Shown here: positions 18,175-26,585 of the stretch, piece by piece
How positions within the stretch are numbered: position 1 is the first letter of the stretch
Layout of the letters: each line of letters starts with the position of its first letter
DNA from: Bisbaumannia salifodinae
Lineage (GTDB): Bacteria; Pseudomonadota; Gammaproteobacteria; Pseudomonadales; Halomonadaceae
DNA length: 64,000 nucleotides
Direction: 5' to 3' (one strand)
Assembly: GCF_039522585.1 (NCBI RefSeq)
Contig: NZ_BAAADR010000047.1
Translations under genes and position numbers: made by a program
The notes under the pieces: model-generated
Seen by the model: the letters and a program-made list of their open reading frames with translations, nothing else
Told to the model about the DNA's origin: nothing
Database searches by the model: none

Positions 18175-19473
18175 ATGGGTGCCTTGTTAGCGATAGGTGC
18201 AGTCATAATTCTAATGATCATAGGCGTTCCGGTCGTTTTCTCGTTCGCCGCCATGACGCTGGTACTTTCTCTCGCTTACGACGTCGATATCTCGTCGCTG
18301 ATGACAACAGGGTTCTGGTCTATCAACTCCATTATCCTGCTCGCCCTCCCGTTGTTTATCATGACAGGATATTTGATGCAATCAGGGGGGATTGCGGCCA
18401 GGCTCATACGCTTCGTCGAGGCCATCGTTGGTTCGTCCCGCAGTGGGATGGGCACTTCGATGGTGGTGGGCTGTGGTGTCTTCGGGGCCATTTCAGGGAC
18501 GGCCTCGGCCGCGGTAGCCGCGATTGGCACCATCATGATCGGCCCGATGGAAAAACATGGCTATAGCCGCCCGTATTCCACCGCCCTGGTCGGGATCTCT
18601 TCGCTGCTCGGCCTGCTGATTCCGCCCAGCATCACCATGATCCTGTACGCGGTGGTGACTCGGCAATCCGTCGCGGCGGTGTTCCTGGCGACCATCGGGC
18701 CGGGTATTCTGCTGATCATTTTCCTGTGTGTGATCAACGCCATCAAGACGCGCAAGAACCCCGACTACAGCCCGGAAACATTCACACTGAGTGAACGATT
18801 TCGGAATATTGGCAGCACCGGCTGGAAGGCCTTTCCTGCCTTGATGCTCCCGGTCATCATCCTGGGCGGTATCTATGGTGGCATCTTTACTCCTACCGAG
18901 GCGGCCGCTATTGCCGTCGTCTATGCCATTCCCGTCGGACTGTTCGTCTATCGCGATCTTAACCTGAAGGCCCTGGCACGGTGTTTCGTCCAAGCCGCCA
19001 CGACCACTGGCGTCATCATGATCATCCTGCTGTTTTCCTTCGTGGCCAGTCGTATCTTTACCTTCGAGCGTGTACCCCAGGAACTCACCACGTTCTTGCT
19101 CGAGGTGTTCGAGAACAAGCTGCTGATTCTTCTCATGGTCAATATCTTCTTGATCCTGATGGGCATGATCATGGATGACGTGAGTGTCGTGGCCATCCTC
19201 AGCCCGCTGCTGTTGCCGGTCATGGAGAGTATCGGGATTCACCCGGTGCATTTTGCCGCCATCGTCGGTACCAGCGTCGTTATCGGCTGCAATAGCCCTC
19301 CCATGGCGCCCATCCTGTTCATGAGTTGTCGAATCGGCCAGGTCGGGATGTCACAGGTCATTCGGCCCGCCTTCAGCTTCATGCTGCTGGCTGCTCTGCC
19401 TGTGATGTTGATCACGACCTACTGGCCGGCACTGTCGCTCTTCCTGCCTAAGCTGCTCGGTTATGTGAACTAA
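18175..19473 (+). CDS. dctM: TRAP transporter large membrane subunit DctM
   Basis: A 432-residue protein of the DctM family with about 12 hydrophobic segments. It has the conserved stretches GVFGAISGTASAAVAAIGT, SSLLGLLIPPSI and GGIYGGIFTPTEAAAIAVVY and a C-terminal GCNSPPMAPILF, close to the Na+- and substrate-binding loops of characterised TRAP permeases. The start at the ATG after TTGGAGAAACAC is favoured over a TTG four codons earlier. It follows dctQ by about 60 bases. Sequence motifs are nearly the same in the second DctM at 25281-26573. Confidence 0.9.
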   Translation: MGALLAIGAVIILMIIGVPVVFSFAAMTLVLSLAYDVDISSLMTTGFWSINSIILLALPLFIMTGYLMQSGGIAARLIRFVEAIVGSSRSGMGTSMVVGCGVFGAISGTASAAVAAIGTIMIGPMEKHGYSRPYSTALVGISSLLGLLIPPSITMILYAVVTRQSVAAVFLATIGPGILLIIFLCVINAIKTRKNPDYSPETFTLSERFRNIGSTGWKAFPALMLPVIILGGIYGGIFTPTEAAAIAVVYAIPVGLFVYRDLNLKALARCFVQAATTTGVIMIILLFSFVASRIFTFERVPQELTTFLLEVFENKLLILLMVNIFLILMGMIMDDVSVVAILSPLLLPVMESIGIHPVHFAAIVGTSVVIGCNSPPMAPILFMSCRIGQVGMSQVIRPAFSFMLLAALPVMLITTYWPALSLFLPKLLGYVN

Positions 19474-19522
19474 TATTGGTCCCTCCATAGGCCACCACCA
19501 ACAATATTCAAAGGGGGTAGAA

Positions 19523-20575
19523 ATGGCATTCAAGAGAACCATACATGCCGTAGATACGCATGCAGGCGAACCGATGCGCGTTGTCACTGGCGGTGTTCCC
19601 AACGTACCCGGGAAGACTGTGCATGAGAAAATGGTATGGCTGAGAGAAAATGATGACCAGTTGCGTAAGCTGATGCTACGTGAGCCTCGTGGTTACCCAC
19701 CTCTCTGCTGTAACGTCATCGTGCCCCCCTGTCATCCCGATGCCGATGCCGGCTATGTGATCATGGAACAGATCGAGTATCCGGTCATGTCTGGTGGCAA
19801 CACCATTTCCGTGGTGACGGTGCTGCTTGAAATGGGCATGCTGCCGATGCAGGAGCCCGTGACGGAGCTTGTTCTCGAGGCGCCGGCCGGGCTGATTCGC
19901 ATCAGGGCCGAATGCAAGGATGGCAAGGTAAAGAGCGTCACTTTCAAGAATGTTCCCGCGTTTGCCGCCTACCTTGATGCAGAAATCGACGTTCCCCATC
20001 TCGGCAAGGTAAAGGTCGACGTGGGATGGGGGGGGATGTTCTATGTCATTGCCGATGTCCGACAGTTTCCCTGGATAGAGCTCACACCCGAGCATGGCGC
20101 GGAGATAGCGAGGGTCTCCGCCATGATCAGGCAAGCAGCAATTGAACAGCTGCCTGTCGAACACCCGGATTACCCAGGGGTTGGCATCACGATATCACAG
20201 CTTTCTGGGCCGGCGAGTAGCCCGGATGCCGATTGGAAGAATGTCGTGACGGTGGCATCCGGTGACTTTGACTGGGATAACCCTAGCACCTGGACAGGTG
20301 CCATCGACCGATGCCCATGCGGAACGGGGACATGCGCAAAGATGGCGGTCCTTCATGCCAAGGGCGAATTGCCGTTGAACCAAGACTTTCGCCATCAGGG
20401 CATCCTGGGTAATGTATTCACGGGGCGGCTGGTCGAGGAAACGACAATCGGTGAAAGGGAAGCGGTAATTCCTACCATTTCCGGAAAGAGCTGGATCTAT
20501 GGGATCAATACCTACGTACTGGATAATGATGACCCGTTCACGGAAGGGTTCTGCGTGAAGGATATCTGGGCGTAA
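19523..20575 (+). CDS. Proline racemase family enzyme with Ser/Cys catalytic pair
   Basis: A 350-residue protein of the proline racemase/hydroxyproline 2-epimerase/3-hydroxyproline dehydratase family. The N-terminus IHAVDTHAGEPMRVV and the two active-site loops are clear. The first catalytic position, normally Cys in MCGHG, is Ser90 in PVMSGGNTI. The second is Cys266 in DRCPCGTGTC. Racemases and 4-hydroxyproline epimerases usually have Cys/Cys, and trans-3-hydroxyproline dehydratases Cys/Thr; Ser/Cys members are a minority. The gene follows dctPQM and precedes a DpkA-like reductase, so it probably handles an imported proline derivative. AAAGGGGGT provides the ribosome site. The exact reaction cannot be assigned from sequence. 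Confidence 0.87.
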   Translation: MAFKRTIHAVDTHAGEPMRVVTGGVPNVPGKTVHEKMVWLRENDDQLRKLMLREPRGYPPLCCNVIVPPCHPDADAGYVIMEQIEYPVMSGGNTISVVTVLLEMGMLPMQEPVTELVLEAPAGLIRIRAECKDGKVKSVTFKNVPAFAAYLDAEIDVPHLGKVKVDVGWGGMFYVIADVRQFPWIELTPEHGAEIARVSAMIRQAAIEQLPVEHPDYPGVGITISQLSGPASSPDADWKNVVTVASGDFDWDNPSTWTGAIDRCPCGTGTCAKMAVLHAKGELPLNQDFRHQGILGNVFTGRLVEETTIGEREAVIPTISGKSWIYGINTYVLDNDDPFTEGFCVKDIWA

Positions 20576-20651
20576 GGATAAGGGACCCACTCTTTTCGGG
20601 AATGGTTATCAATCAGGGTCAACATCAACAGCATGAGAGGTGTGTTTTCTC

Positions 20652-21644
20652 TTGGATCAGCAAACCCTTTCGGCCGGTGAGGCCCTGCGGTTAGCCGAGC
20701 GAGCTTGCCTTTCCGCGGGGGCCAATCAGGCTACCGCGTACGCTTTGGCAAAGGCAACGACTTCGGCCGCTCTGTTCGGTCGTTCCGGCGTTGGCTTCCC
20801 GCATCTGCTGGATTATCTCTCCGGCTTCCGCGCGGGACGCATTAATGGTGAAGCCGAACCGACCCTGAGCTCGCCCCTCCCCGCCGTCCTCCATTCGGAT
20901 GCCGATGGCGGTGTGGCACAACTCGGCTTCGATCGTGCCCTGCCAACCCTGGTCGAGAGAACTCGCACGCTGGGCGTGGCCCTCTTGACCCAAAGCAATA
21001 GCTATCCCCCTGGCGAGCTGGGTTACTATGCCCGCCGCCTTGCCCTGGAAGGTCTCATCGCCCTTGCCGTGTCCAACAGCCCGGCCGCGGTCGCGGGCTC
21101 CCCCGGTGGCAAGATCGCTTTTGGCACCAATCCGATGGCTTTTGCCGCCCCCTTGGCCGAGGCTGATGCGCCACTCGTCATTGACCAGGCGTCGAGTGCG
21201 ACGGCCTTCGTCAGCCTGGTAAAAGCCGCAGAAAGTGGGAGCAAGATCCCCGAGGGATGGGCAATCGACGAGAAGGGCGAAATGACCACCGATGCGGCGG
21301 CCGGCCTGCGCGGTGCCCTCTTGGCATTCGGCGGAGCGAAAGGCGCAAACGTGGCCATGATGATCGAGTGCCTGGCCGCCGGATTATCCGGTGCATCATG
21401 GTCGCTCGATATGCCGGATTTCCAGAGCGGGAGCCGGCCGATCGACGCGGGAATGACGATCATCGCGATCCAGCCCACGGTGATCGACAAGGAGTTTTCT
21501 TCCCGGCTCACCCGACAGCTTGACCGGATCGCCGAGCGTGGTGTCTATGTACCCGGTCGCCGCCAGGTACGAAGCGATATTTCGGAAGAGGACCACATTG
21601 CAATCGATTCTATAGTACTTGAAAAGATCCGCCGCTCCTTGTGA
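20652..21644 (+). CDS. Malate/L-lactate dehydrogenase-family imine reductase (DpkA-like)
   Basis: A protein of about 330 residues in the Ldh_2 family, which includes delta-1-pyrroline-2-carboxylate/delta-1-piperideine-2-carboxylate reductase. Conserved features are HLLDYLSGFRAGRIN near the N-terminus, FGTNPMAFAAP in the middle (cofactor and substrate loop) and GGAKGANVAMMIE. The start is probably TTG 20652, because GAGAGG lies 11 bases upstream; a GTG at 20640 in the same frame would overlap that site. It lies about 75 bases after the proline-racemase-family gene. A pyrroline-2-carboxylate reductase would return the product of a hydroxyproline dehydratase, or of D-proline oxidation, to L-proline. 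That function is inference. Confidence 0.82.
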   Translation: MDQQTLSAGEALRLAERACLSAGANQATAYALAKATTSAALFGRSGVGFPHLLDYLSGFRAGRINGEAEPTLSSPLPAVLHSDADGGVAQLGFDRALPTLVERTRTLGVALLTQSNSYPPGELGYYARRLALEGLIALAVSNSPAAVAGSPGGKIAFGTNPMAFAAPLAEADAPLVIDQASSATAFVSLVKAAESGSKIPEGWAIDEKGEMTTDAAAGLRGALLAFGGAKGANVAMMIECLAAGLSGASWSLDMPDFQSGSRPIDAGMTIIAIQPTVIDKEFSSRLTRQLDRIAERGVYVPGRRQVRSDISEEDHIAIDSIVLEKIRRSL

Positions 21645-21679
21645 GCGGCGGGTATGTACTGGAAAAGTGGCCTGTATGG

Positions 21680-22033
21680 CTATATCGAAAAGATCAGAAG
21701 AATCAAGGCGCCCTCATCACTTCCGGCGATATGGTTGGCTTCTGGTTCTCGAACGATGAAATCCCCGGCCGTGTAGCGGTGATTCTGGTCGTAAAAGTCA
21801 CCCTCGATCACGTAGAGCTATTCGCGCCTGTCATGAGCGTGATTATCCGATAGGGCCCCAGGCGCCATCTTGATCAGCATGGTCTCGATGGCACCCGTAT
21901 CGTCACGGTACAGGACCTTGTGCTCGAAGCCCTCTATCCCGCTGTCCTGCCAATCGATCGAATGCGTATGGGTGACCAGGAAATTTTCCTTGTCGGGTCG
22001 ATCCGGTCTGGCTGACTGAAAGATTTCATTCAT
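21680..22033 (-). pseudogene. Cupin-domain gene interrupted by an in-frame amber codon
   Basis: The - strand frame starts at an ATG with GGAGG five bases before it (MNEIFQSARPDRPDKE). It reads a cupin pattern (DNHAHDRRE), hits TAG at 21818-21820, and continues in the same frame without a shift as LYVIEGDFYDQ, then PEANH-type residues, to a natural stop at 21680. Both halves together would make a 117-residue one-domain cupin with metal-binding His residues on either side of the break. A GAG to TAG change would explain it, since Glu at that place suits the REELYVIEG pattern. It is adjacent to the DgcA-like gene. Readthrough, a sequencing error or a real nonsense mutation are all possible. Confidence 0.78.
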
Positions 22034-22105
22034 GTTCGCCTCCATCTCGAGAGTGAAAGTGCGCGATTTGGACGACTGGTCCGGTGTACTCTCGGCACCC
22101 TGGGA

Positions 22106-24157
22106 TCAAATGTCCTTGACCAGCCGCAGGGCGTCATAGATGGCGGCATGGGTGTTCCGGGACTCGATGGCATCGCCGATCCGGAATAGCTGGAATCCAC
22201 CGTCCGCATTGCGGATGACTGCCTGGGGCTTGCCCGCGATCAGGTCCTCGTAGTTCACCTCGCCACCATTGCTGGAATGCGGCTTCAGCTCGAAATAGAT
22301 ATCGGCCATCGGCGTGATGCCGTAATTGACCACCACCTGGTCGATGTGCCGCTCATGATCCAAGTCCGGCTGATCTTGAGATACATAGTCACTGGTGATC
22401 TTGGCGAGCAGCTCATCGCCATCCCGCTGCACGGACTTCAGCCGATAGGTGGGCGTGAAGGTGACGTTGGGTCGCTGCAGGGCGCGCATGTACGGCACCA
22501 GGTTCATGGCCATGATCTCCGCCGAGAAGGTACGGTCGGGTGTCATGATCTCGAGTTGGGCCCCGGTGGCGGCGATGATCTCCGCGGCCTGCATGGCGGC
22601 ATGATCGCCGGCACCATCGAACAGCAACACCCGGCTGCCCGGCGCCACGTGACCGGAGAGGATATCCCAGGTGTTGACCACCAGGTCGTGCCCGACCCCT
22701 GGCTGGTCTTCCGCGGGGTAGCCGCCGGTCGCCACGATTACCACATCCGGCTTCTCGGCGAGCACGTCCTCGACCTCGGCCCAGACGTTGTAGCGAATCT
22801 CGATGCCGAGTGCCTCGCAGCGCGCCAGGCGCCAGTCGATGATGCCCAGCATCTCGCGACGGCGTTCGCTCTGGGCGGTGAGACGTACCTGGCCGCCGGC
22901 ATCGCTGGCGGCTTCCAGCACCACCACCGCATGGCCCCGCTCGCCGGCGACCCGGGCGGCCTCCAGCCCCGCTGGCCCGGCACCGATGACCACCACCCGG
23001 CGCTGTTGCGATGCCTTGGGGATGCTGTGGGGCATGGTGGTTTCCCGCCCGGTGGCGGCGTTGTGGATGCAGTAGGCGGCACCGCCCTGGTAGATGCGAT
23101 CGAGGCAGTAGTTGGCGCCCACGCAGGGCCGGATCGCATCCTCGCGCCCTTCGATGATCTTGCGCACGATATGCGGGTCGGCCATATGGGCGCGGGTCAT
23201 GCCGACCATGTCGACCTTGCCCGAGGCGATGGCATGGCGGGCGGTGGCGACGTCCTGGATCTTGGCGCCATGGAAGGTGGGGAAGTCCACCTGGCGACGT
23301 ATCTCGCCGGCGAAATCCAGGTGCGGGGCACTGGGCATGCCCTGGATGGGGATGACGTCGGTCAGCCCCGGGTCGGTGTCGATATGCCCACGGACCACGT
23401 TGAGGAAATCGACCAGGCCGCTGTCTTTCAGGCGCCGTGAGATCTCCAGCCCATCACTGGCCGTCAGCCCGCCCGGCAGCATCTCGTCGCCGGTATAGCG
23501 CACGCCGACGATAAACGCTTCGCCGACCCGCTGGCGAATGGCACGCAGCACCTCGAAGGTGAAACGCAGCCGGTTGTCGAGATCGCCGCCATAGGGCGCC
23601 TCGAGGGTATTGGTCAGCGGCGACCAGAACTGGTCCATCAGGTGGCCATAGGCCTGCAGCTCGATGCCATCGAGGCCGGCGGCGTGCATGCGCTCGGCGG
23701 CATCGGCGTAGTCACGGATCAGGCGTTCGATATCCCAGTCTTCGACCTGCTTGGGGAAGGCCCGGTGGGAGGCTTCGCGACGGTGCGAGGCCGATACCGC
23801 CGGCAACCAGTCCCCCTTGTCCCAGCGGGTACGTCGGCCCAGGTGGGTCAACTGGATCATCACCGCGGTGCCGTGCTCGTGACAGGCGTCGGTCAGCTCC
23901 TTCATCCAGGGTACCACCTCGTCCCGGTAGGCCAGGATATTGTTGAACACCGGCGGGCTGTCCTTGGCCACCGCCGCGGACCCGGCGGTCATGGTCAGGC
24001 CGATGCCGGCCCTGGCTCGCTCGACGTGATAGGCGCGATAGAGCGCCTTGGGCATGCCATCTTCGGGGTAGGCGGGCTCATGGGCCGTCATCATAAGCCG
24101 ATTCTTCAGGGTCAGGTGCTTGAGTCGAAAGGGTTGCAGCAGAGGGTCGTTCGCCAT
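22106..24157 (-). CDS. DgcA/StcD-like NADH:flavin oxidoreductase (N-demethylase candidate)
   Basis: A 683-residue enzyme. Residues 1-360 are an old-yellow-enzyme-type FMN barrel (MTAHEPAYPEDG, GIELQAYGHLMDQFWSP), followed by an FAD/NAD(P) half with GAGPAGLEAARVAGERGH near residue 385. The linker carries Fe-S cysteines, but the pattern is CVGANYCLDR followed by one later Cys (AAYCIHN), so the second Cys of the standard CxxC of 2,4-dienoyl-CoA reductases is Ala. Size and motifs match the group including dimethylglycine demethylase DgcA and N-methylproline demethylase StcD. The start at MANDP follows GAGAGG. It is divergent from the proC-like gene. Removal of a methyl group from a proline or glycine derivative is the likely role, releasing formaldehyde; this is inference. 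Confidence 0.85.
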   Translation of the reverse strand: MANDPLLQPFRLKHLTLKNRLMMTAHEPAYPEDGMPKALYRAYHVERARAGIGLTMTAGSAAVAKDSPPVFNNILAYRDEVVPWMKELTDACHEHGTAVMIQLTHLGRRTRWDKGDWLPAVSASHRREASHRAFPKQVEDWDIERLIRDYADAAERMHAAGLDGIELQAYGHLMDQFWSPLTNTLEAPYGGDLDNRLRFTFEVLRAIRQRVGEAFIVGVRYTGDEMLPGGLTASDGLEISRRLKDSGLVDFLNVVRGHIDTDPGLTDVIPIQGMPSAPHLDFAGEIRRQVDFPTFHGAKIQDVATARHAIASGKVDMVGMTRAHMADPHIVRKIIEGREDAIRPCVGANYCLDRIYQGGAAYCIHNAATGRETTMPHSIPKASQQRRVVVIGAGPAGLEAARVAGERGHAVVVLEAASDAGGQVRLTAQSERRREMLGIIDWRLARCEALGIEIRYNVWAEVEDVLAEKPDVVIVATGGYPAEDQPGVGHDLVVNTWDILSGHVAPGSRVLLFDGAGDHAAMQAAEIIAATGAQLEIMTPDRTFSAEIMAMNLVPYMRALQRPNVTFTPTYRLKSVQRDGDELLAKITSDYVSQDQPDLDHERHIDQVVVNYGITPMADIYFELKPHSSNGGEVNYEDLIAGKPQAVIRNADGGFQLFRIGDAIESRNTHAAIYDALRLVKDI

Positions 24158-24296
24158 GGTCGGGCCTCTCTTGTTGTTATACGCCTGCCTGGTAGAACAG
24201 ATGGACATAGCGTTGACGGTCTGTACATATATGTACATCCTGTAGGGCATCGTTGCTAGGCCGATGTCGCTGCCTGGACCAGAGGAGGACGCAACT

Positions 24297-24386
24297 ATGC
24301 ATAACGATGTCGTGGTGGGAATCACCGGGGGGCAGGGCAGTACTGGCGTCGCCGCCAGGCCTGGAGGAGGGCGCGATCATGGCTAA
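24297..24386 (+). other. Short leader ORF derived from a partial copy of the proC 5' end
   Basis: A 29-codon ORF begins at an ATG with AGAGGAGG upstream and starts MHNDVVVGITGGQG. Bases 24306-24338 repeat bases 24397-24429, the start of the proC-like gene, with a single mismatch. After the repeat it runs through unrelated residues and ends at TAA 24384-24386, eight bases into the proC-like ORF, so it could couple translation. It may be a relic of tandem duplication or a functional leader. Confidence 0.6.
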
Positions 24387-25179
24387 TATATCGAAGGATG
24401 TCGTGGTGGGAATCATCGGGGGGCAGGGCTGGATGGGCCGCTCCCTGGGGCTGGCCTGGCTGGAGCAGGGGGTGCTAGCCCCCGAGCGGCTGGTGATCTC
24501 CTCGCGCTCTGATGGCGAGGCCTACCGAGACTGGCCCGGGGTGCGCTGCGTCAAAGATAACCGTGAGCTGGCCGCCCTGGCGGATGTCATCGTGTTGTCT
24601 ATTCGTCCGCAAGATCTCGCCAGCCTCGATATCGAGGCACATGACAAATTGGTCATTTCCCTGTTGGCGATGGCTTCCTCGCAGGAGGTCTCCCGCCGGG
24701 TGGGAAGCCGCCGAGTCGTGCGCGCCATGCCGAACGCGGCGGCGGAAATCCGTCGCGGCTACTTTCCGTGGTATGCCTTACAACAGGTTACCGAGGCCGA
24801 CAAAGGGCTCATTCAGACCTTGCTGGAGAGTTGTGGCGCAACACGGGAGCTTCCCGCGGAACGCGACCTCGACTACCTGACGGCCCTGAGCGGGGCCGGC
24901 CCGGCCTACCCGGCCTTGCTGGCTCAGTCGATGCTGGAGCATGCCAGGCAGATGGGGATCGCCGACAACATCGCCCGCGAGGCCGTCATGCAGACCCTGG
25001 TGGGCGGCAGCCTGTTGCTGGAAAGTCTAGGAGACGATCCCGGCGACATGGTGGAACGGCTGATTTCTTATGATGGCACCACGGCCAAGGGACTGCGCAC
25101 GATGATCGACGAGGGAATTCACCAGACCATTCACCGTGGTCTTGCGGCGGCCCACCGAGCTGCGAGTGGCTCAGCGTAG
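24379..25179 (+). CDS. proC: Pyrroline-5-carboxylate reductase family (ProC-like)
   Basis: A 266-residue protein. The N-terminal NADP-binding motif VVVGIIGGQGWMG is at residues about 8-20, RAMPNAAAEI is near 120, and the C-terminal dimerisation signature is SGAGPAYPALLAQSMLEHARQMG followed by LISYDGTTAKGL (usually SPGGTT). Canonical ProC makes L-proline from pyrroline-5-carboxylate. Sequence changes at usual positions (SYDGTT for SPGGTT, RAMPN for R.MPNT) suggest a divergent, catabolic paralogue rather than the housekeeping enzyme. The start after GGAGGAGG is clear. It is divergent from the DgcA-like demethylase, and its 5' end is partly duplicated upstream. Confidence 0.85.
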   Translation: MANISKDVVVGIIGGQGWMGRSLGLAWLEQGVLAPERLVISSRSDGEAYRDWPGVRCVKDNRELAALADVIVLSIRPQDLASLDIEAHDKLVISLLAMASSQEVSRRVGSRRVVRAMPNAAAEIRRGYFPWYALQQVTEADKGLIQTLLESCGATRELPAERDLDYLTALSGAGPAYPALLAQSMLEHARQMGIADNIAREAVMQTLVGGSLLLESLGDDPGDMVERLISYDGTTAKGLRTMIDEGIHQTIHRGLAAAHRAASGSA

Positions 25180-25255
25180 GAGGGATGGTAGGTACGACTG
25201 CGGCAATGCGCATTCCTGGTCATCGCCCCCGGTAGCAACTTAGCCAGTGATATAG

Positions 25256-25275
25256 CCCCGCCCAAACGGGCGGGG
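25256..25275. terminator. Bidirectional hairpin between proC-like and dctM genes
   Basis: An 8-base perfect GC stem (CCCCGCCC / GGGCGGGG) with an AAAC loop lies between two convergent genes, 76 bases after the proC-like stop and 6 bases before the dctM stop. There is no T-run on either strand, so termination efficiency is uncertain. Confidence 0.6.
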
Positions 25276-25280
25276 AACCA

Positions 25281-26573
25281 TCATATAAGGCCAAATAGCC
25301 TTGGGATGAAGAGTGCCAGCTCGGGAACGAAGGTGGTAACGAGCATAACAGGAATGCCTGCGAGGGCAATAAATGTTAACGCTGGAATTATCATCTTATG
25401 GACCGAGACCTGCCCAATACTTGAAGCCATATATAAAATTGGAGCCACAGGTGGGCTGTTGGCACCTATGACAACAGAGCATGCGACGATAGCACCATAG
25501 TGAATGGGATCGACCCCCTGCTGCACCATAAGAGGGAGAAAGAGAGGTGCAATTACCACGGTTACCGTCACATCATCGAGAATGGCTCCAGCCACAATCA
25601 GGAAGGCGTTAACAAGCAGCAGGATCATTATTGGATCAGACAGGAGCGAACTGATGTACTGCGTAAGCTCTTGCGGGATTCGTTCCATGGACAAAATCCT
25701 GCCGATCATAAATGAGAAGAGCAGAATCATGATGATTGACCCAGTAGTCTGGGATGCCTCTACCAAGCTTCTTGAAAACTTTGAAAAAGTCATCTCTCGG
25801 TAGAAAAACACTCCTACAATCAATGCGGCGACAGCCGCAACGGCGGCCGCTTCCGTCGGCGTGAAAATGCCACCGTAAATCCCTCCTAAAATTAAAAAAG
25901 GAAGGAAGAGCGCAGGCAAGGCTCGCGTGGTTGCTTTCCCGCGAGAAATGCTGCTCGAGTCGTCATAAGAGCCGACTGCTTCAGTAAACACCCTGGAGCA
26001 GAAAACTCGATTGATTATTGATAAAAGAATAATCAGAAATATGGCGGGTGCAATTGAAGCGGCAAATAGTGCTGCTACGGATTGGCGAGTAACAACGCCA
26101 AAGAGTATCATTATGATAGATGGAGGGATCAATATCCCAAGAAGAGAAGATATCCCAAGAAGTGCGGAAGAGTAGCCCCTGGGATACCCACGTTCCTCAA
26201 GGGCAGGAATCATGGTCTTTCCAATTGAGGCAACCGCGGCTGTAGATGTCCCGGCAATTGCACCAAAAACACCTGAGGCAAGCACCATTGCGGTCCCCAT
26301 TCCACCTTTTCTTCTACCTACTAAAACCTCCATGAACTGTATCAGCCGTGCGGCTATTCCACCTGTTTGCATAAGATAGCCGGTGATTACAAATATAGGA
26401 AGCGCAATCAAAACAACCGAATTGATGGATCTGAAGCCCTGCATCATTAGCGTGTTTAGGTTCGCATCATACATGAATGCAAAATAACCTAATGCGCCCG
26501 CGAAGGCCCAAGCGATAGGGATGCCGGTGACCAACAGAAAAACCAATAGCCCTAGCCCAATCAATGCTTCCAT
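25281..26573 (-). CDS. dctM: TRAP transporter large membrane subunit DctM (second system)
   Basis: A 430-residue DctM with the family stretches GVFGAIAGTSTAAVASIGKTM, SSLLGILIPPSI, GGIYGGIFTPTEAAAVAAV and GANSPPVAPILYM. It is the third TRAP gene of a leftward unit (dctP-dctQ-dctM) headed by a FAD dehydrogenase. The DNA is visibly richer in A/T than the flanks, with many A/T third bases, unlike the GC-rich paralogue at 18175-19473. That points to recent transfer of this unit. The protein is nevertheless a close relative of the other DctM. Confidence 0.9.
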   Translation of the reverse strand: MEALIGLGLLVFLLVTGIPIAWAFAGALGYFAFMYDANLNTLMMQGFRSINSVVLIALPIFVITGYLMQTGGIAARLIQFMEVLVGRRKGGMGTAMVLASGVFGAIAGTSTAAVASIGKTMIPALEERGYPRGYSSALLGISSLLGILIPPSIIMILFGVVTRQSVAALFAASIAPAIFLIILLSIINRVFCSRVFTEAVGSYDDSSSISRGKATTRALPALFLPFLILGGIYGGIFTPTEAAAVAAVAALIVGVFFYREMTFSKFSRSLVEASQTTGSIIMILLFSFMIGRILSMERIPQELTQYISSLLSDPIMILLLVNAFLIVAGAILDDVTVTVVIAPLFLPLMVQQGVDPIHYGAIVACSVVIGANSPPVAPILYMASSIGQVSVHKMIIPALTFIALAGIPVMLVTTFVPELALFIPRLFGLI

Positions 26574-26585
26574 ACTGACATCCCC

